Source: Clostridiaceae bacterium | Lineage (GTDB): Bacteria > Bacillota > Clostridia > Lachnospirales > Lachnospiraceae | Assembly (NCBI GenBank): GCA_910574345.1 | Contig: CAJSZV010000007.1 | Coordinates: forward strand, 62,001-126,000 | Reading direction: 5' to 3' | Length of the DNA stretch: 64,000 bases | Shown: positions 62,263-64,000 of the stretch, piece after piece | Position numbering within the stretch: position 1 is the stretch's first letter | Layout: every line of letters begins with the position of its first letter | Made by a program: the position numbers and the translations under genes | Notes under the pieces: model-generated | Databases searched by the model: none | What the model saw: the letters and a program-made list of their open reading frames with translations, nothing else | Told to the model about the DNA's origin: nothing

Positions 62263-63408
62263 TTATTTTGCATTCTCCATTGCCTTTACGGCCGCTGTCT
62301 GATATCCGTCCACAGAGATGGTAACGCTTGTCAGAAGATCAGGATCCGTGGCCTTTCCGTCTCCGTCCACGGCAATCCCCGTCACCTCACCGGAGGTCTT
62401 TCCTACCAGGTAGTCCTCCATATCCCCTGCCTGCTCAAACCACTCCCTGCCGATACCGGAAGCCTTTCTCATACCGTAGTCCTCGCCCAGCTGTCTCTTG
62501 GTCTTCACGCCGGAAGTCAGATCCGAGGTGATCTTTCCGGAAGCGTCGAATTTAACGGTTCCCTGGGTAGCATCAATGACAGCGGCCGTTATCTTCCCGT
62601 CTTTGTCCGTGGTAACGGCCACATAAGTGGAATAAGCCTGGCACTGTCCCTCTTTGTCTCCCTCTGCATCTTTGGACTTATGCATGTCTGTGATGATGCC
62701 AAGGCCCAGTTTGTCCCCCGGCTGAGTTCCCACAGCCTCTGCATTCTGAACAGCCTCCACAATGGCTTCCTTATACTGGCCAATTTTAATGGTAACGCCT
62801 GCCACAAGATCCACATCCGTAGGTTTGGTGGTATCGTCAACAGCAATGCCTGCCACTTCTTCGGCAGTTTTGCCGATTACATATTCTTCCAGGGCCGCCG
62901 CCTGCTCGTCCCACTCTTTGCCAATACCGGAAGCCGCCTTCATTCCGTATTTTTCTCCAAGTTCCTTCTTGGTCTGGAAGTCCTCTTTTATCACCGCTTT
63001 TCCCTCAGCAGTGAATCCCATCTTATTCTGAGCCGTATCTATGTAGCAGTTCACAATCTTTCCGTCCTCGTCCACTACCACTGCCACCGCTACGGAATCC
63101 ACCTGAGCCGTGCCGTCTTTTCCGTCCGCCGGCTCTTTTGAACTGGCCATGGAAGATACGATGGCAAGGCCTGTCTTGTAACCGCCCTCAGCCCCTTTGG
63201 ACTCCTCCTTCGCAGCCGTTGTCTCCTGGGCTTTTGTGGTCTCCTCAGCCTTTGTGGTCTCTGCCGCCGTAGTGGCAGCTTCTGTGGTAGGTGCCGCTGT
63301 AGTCGGCTCAGCCGTAGTAGCCGATGCCTGAGCTTCCTTCTGTCCGCAGCCCGCTGCAAGTGCCATAACCATAAATGATGCCGCTATCATTCCTGCTTTT
63401 CTTTTCAT
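62263..63408 (-). CDS. Lipoprotein with two tandem FMN-binding-like domains
   Basis: A 381-residue protein: signal peptide with lipobox ALAAGC (cysteine 21), a Thr/Ala/Glu linker with many TT and AA steps (about 26-72), and two similar domains of about 150 residues (about 75-225 and 232-381). Both contain V-x-V-x-x-D-x-DGKI, then K-x-x-LGE-x-YGM-x-x-ASGIG-x-EW, EQA-x-x-x-E-x-Y and GKT-x-x-EV-x-GIAVD. The repeats look like the FMN-binding-type surface domains seen in Lachnospiraceae, but I cannot show that they bind flavin. Possible role in extracellular electron transfer or sensing, by analogy only. Confidence 0.7.
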   Translation of the reverse strand: MKRKAGMIAASFMVMALAAGCGQKEAQASATTAEPTTAAPTTEAATTAAETTKAEETTKAQETTAAKEESKGAEGGYKTGLAIVSSMASSKEPADGKDGTAQVDSVAVAVVVDEDGKIVNCYIDTAQNKMGFTAEGKAVIKEDFQTKKELGEKYGMKAASGIGKEWDEQAAALEEYVIGKTAEEVAGIAVDDTTKPTDVDLVAGVTIKIGQYKEAIVEAVQNAEAVGTQPGDKLGLGIITDMHKSKDAEGDKEGQCQAYSTYVAVTTDKDGKITAAVIDATQGTVKFDASGKITSDLTSGVKTKRQLGEDYGMRKASGIGREWFEQAGDMEDYLVGKTSGEVTGIAVDGDGKATDPDLLTSVTISVDGYQTAAVKAMENAK

Positions 63409-63603
63409 GAAATAAATCCTCCGCTTTTTTCATTTGAGCCGAAACGCTCATAATAACCGTTCCTTCTTATCATACTGACAAATCATACCGAAATTATGTT
63501 ATAAATGGTTCTATTTTGTAACAAAACAGAATGAAAAAGGCATAAAAAAGACACAATTTTGTGGTAAATTTATACCGTAACAAAATTTACAGGAGTAATC
63601 AGT

Positions 63604-64000
63604 ATGGATAAGATTTTGATTGCAGACGACAATCTTCAGATAACGAAAATTCTCAGCGAATTCGCCAAAAAAGAGGGCTACGAACCTGTGACTGTCCACA
63701 ACGGGGACGAGGTTCTGGAATTATTCAGACAGGACCAGTTTTCCATGATTCTTTTAGATGTGATGATGCCCAAAAAAGACGGCTTTGAGGTATGCCGGGA
63801 GATTCGGAAGGTTTCCAATGTCCCCATTATTATGATAACGGCCAGAGGGGAAGACTTTGAACGGATTATGGGCCTGGATATCGGGGCGGACGATTATATC
63901 GTTAAGCCCTTTTCACCCATTGAGGTCATGGCCAGAGTCCGGGCTGTTCTGCGCCGGGTGGATGTCTCCAGACAGGAAACCCAGCGATGCCTTGCCTACG
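63604..64000 (+). CDS. Response regulator, receiver domain (partial, runs off the right edge)
   Basis: The reading frame is open from ATG 63604 to the end of the window (132 codons), with AGGAG at 63591-63595. It encodes a CheY-like receiver domain: DD at residues 8-9, the phosphoacceptor Asp52 in MILLDVMMPKKDG, Thr79 and Lys101 in the KPF motif. The next residues (EVMARVRAVLRRVD) match the linker of OmpR/PhoB-type regulators, so a winged-helix domain should follow outside the window. The 195-bp space to the divergent lipoprotein gene holds both promoters, and the repeated TTTTGT/ACAAAA words there may be a binding site. Confidence 0.88.
   Translation, partial: MDKILIADDNLQITKILSEFAKKEGYEPVTVHNGDEVLELFRQDQFSMILLDVMMPKKDGFEVCREIRKVSNVPIIMITARGEDFERIMGLDIGADDYIVKPFSPIEVMARVRAVLRRVDVSRQETQRCLAY

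Noticed and set aside
1-64000. CRISPR arrays, rRNA genes, complete insertion sequences or prophage
   Set aside because: No series of regularly spaced repeats, no rRNA-like sequence, no transposase of IS type and no phage structural genes were found on either strand.

Overview
The window looks like chromosomal DNA of a Clostridia member of the Lachnospiraceae (Clostridium cluster XIVa; an Enterocloster, Hungatella or Lachnoclostridium type organism is my guess). The reasons are a T-box leader ahead of valS, the DUF5717/DUF5716 pair, DUF4364, a CdaA/CdaR operon, LplB/LplC-type sugar permeases, lipoproteins with Thr/Glu-rich linkers, strong AGGAGG-type ribosome binding sites and moderate GC. No rRNA, CRISPR array, prophage or complete insertion sequence is visible.

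Region 1 (51-14889, minus strand) is one long biosynthetic operon. Its order of transcription is: glycosyl/glycerophosphotransferase-like protein, SDR, NeuB-type synthase, LuxE, LuxC, two-subunit transketolase, second SDR, FkbM methyltransferase, acyl carrier protein, thioesterase, AMP-dependent ligase, a second LuxE and LuxC, and a GNAT acetyltransferase. Two acid-to-aldehyde reductase modules (LuxE-LuxC), a free-standing ACP/ligase/thioesterase set, a C2-transferring transketolase and a PEP-condensing NeuB enzyme suggest an unusual acyl-derived surface glycan or nonulosonate-like product. The operon is preceded by a good promoter and a 5' leader of about 250 nt. That leader contains a 170-bp hairpin-rich element bounded by an 11-bp inverted repeat that can pair in two mutually exclusive ways. 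This is my top candidate for an undescribed regulatory element.

Region 2 (15114-21812): a serine recombinase, then a carbohydrate ABC importer operon (LplB, LplC, sialidase-fold protein, solute-binding lipoprotein; no ATPase) with a divergent AraC regulator.

Region 3 (21847-36711): valS with a small Cys-rich protein behind a T-box leader, a MATE exporter, the uncharacterised DUF5717-DUF5716-TPR operon ending in a REP-like repeat, tRNA-Ala(CGC) and tRNA-Val(CAC), DUF4364, a small membrane protein, a GH25 lysozyme, an AI-2E/PerM permease and hisC.

Region 4 (36735-43787): O-antigen-polymerase-like protein, EI, HPr, CdaR, CdaA and two membrane proteins, all on the minus strand.

Region 5 (43832-51270): a gene graveyard. 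It holds a decayed two-gene locus that resembles the RADAR anti-phage system (ATPase plus adenosine-deaminase-like protein), with four separate frame lesions of which three can be located to a few bases, and a sensor kinase remnant with an in-frame stop. An apparently intact MacB-type ABC exporter (permease, ATPase, HlyD adaptor) with a palindromic operator follows.

Region 6 (51325-64000): cupin, serine acetyltransferase, lipoprotein, GH31 glucosidase, the second REP-like repeat, an IclR-linked operon (FAD oxidoreductase, permease, HyuA-type hydantoinase/oxoprolinase, HExxH protein) with two palindromic operators 21 bp apart, a lipoprotein with an internal duplication, and the start of a response regulator running off the right edge.
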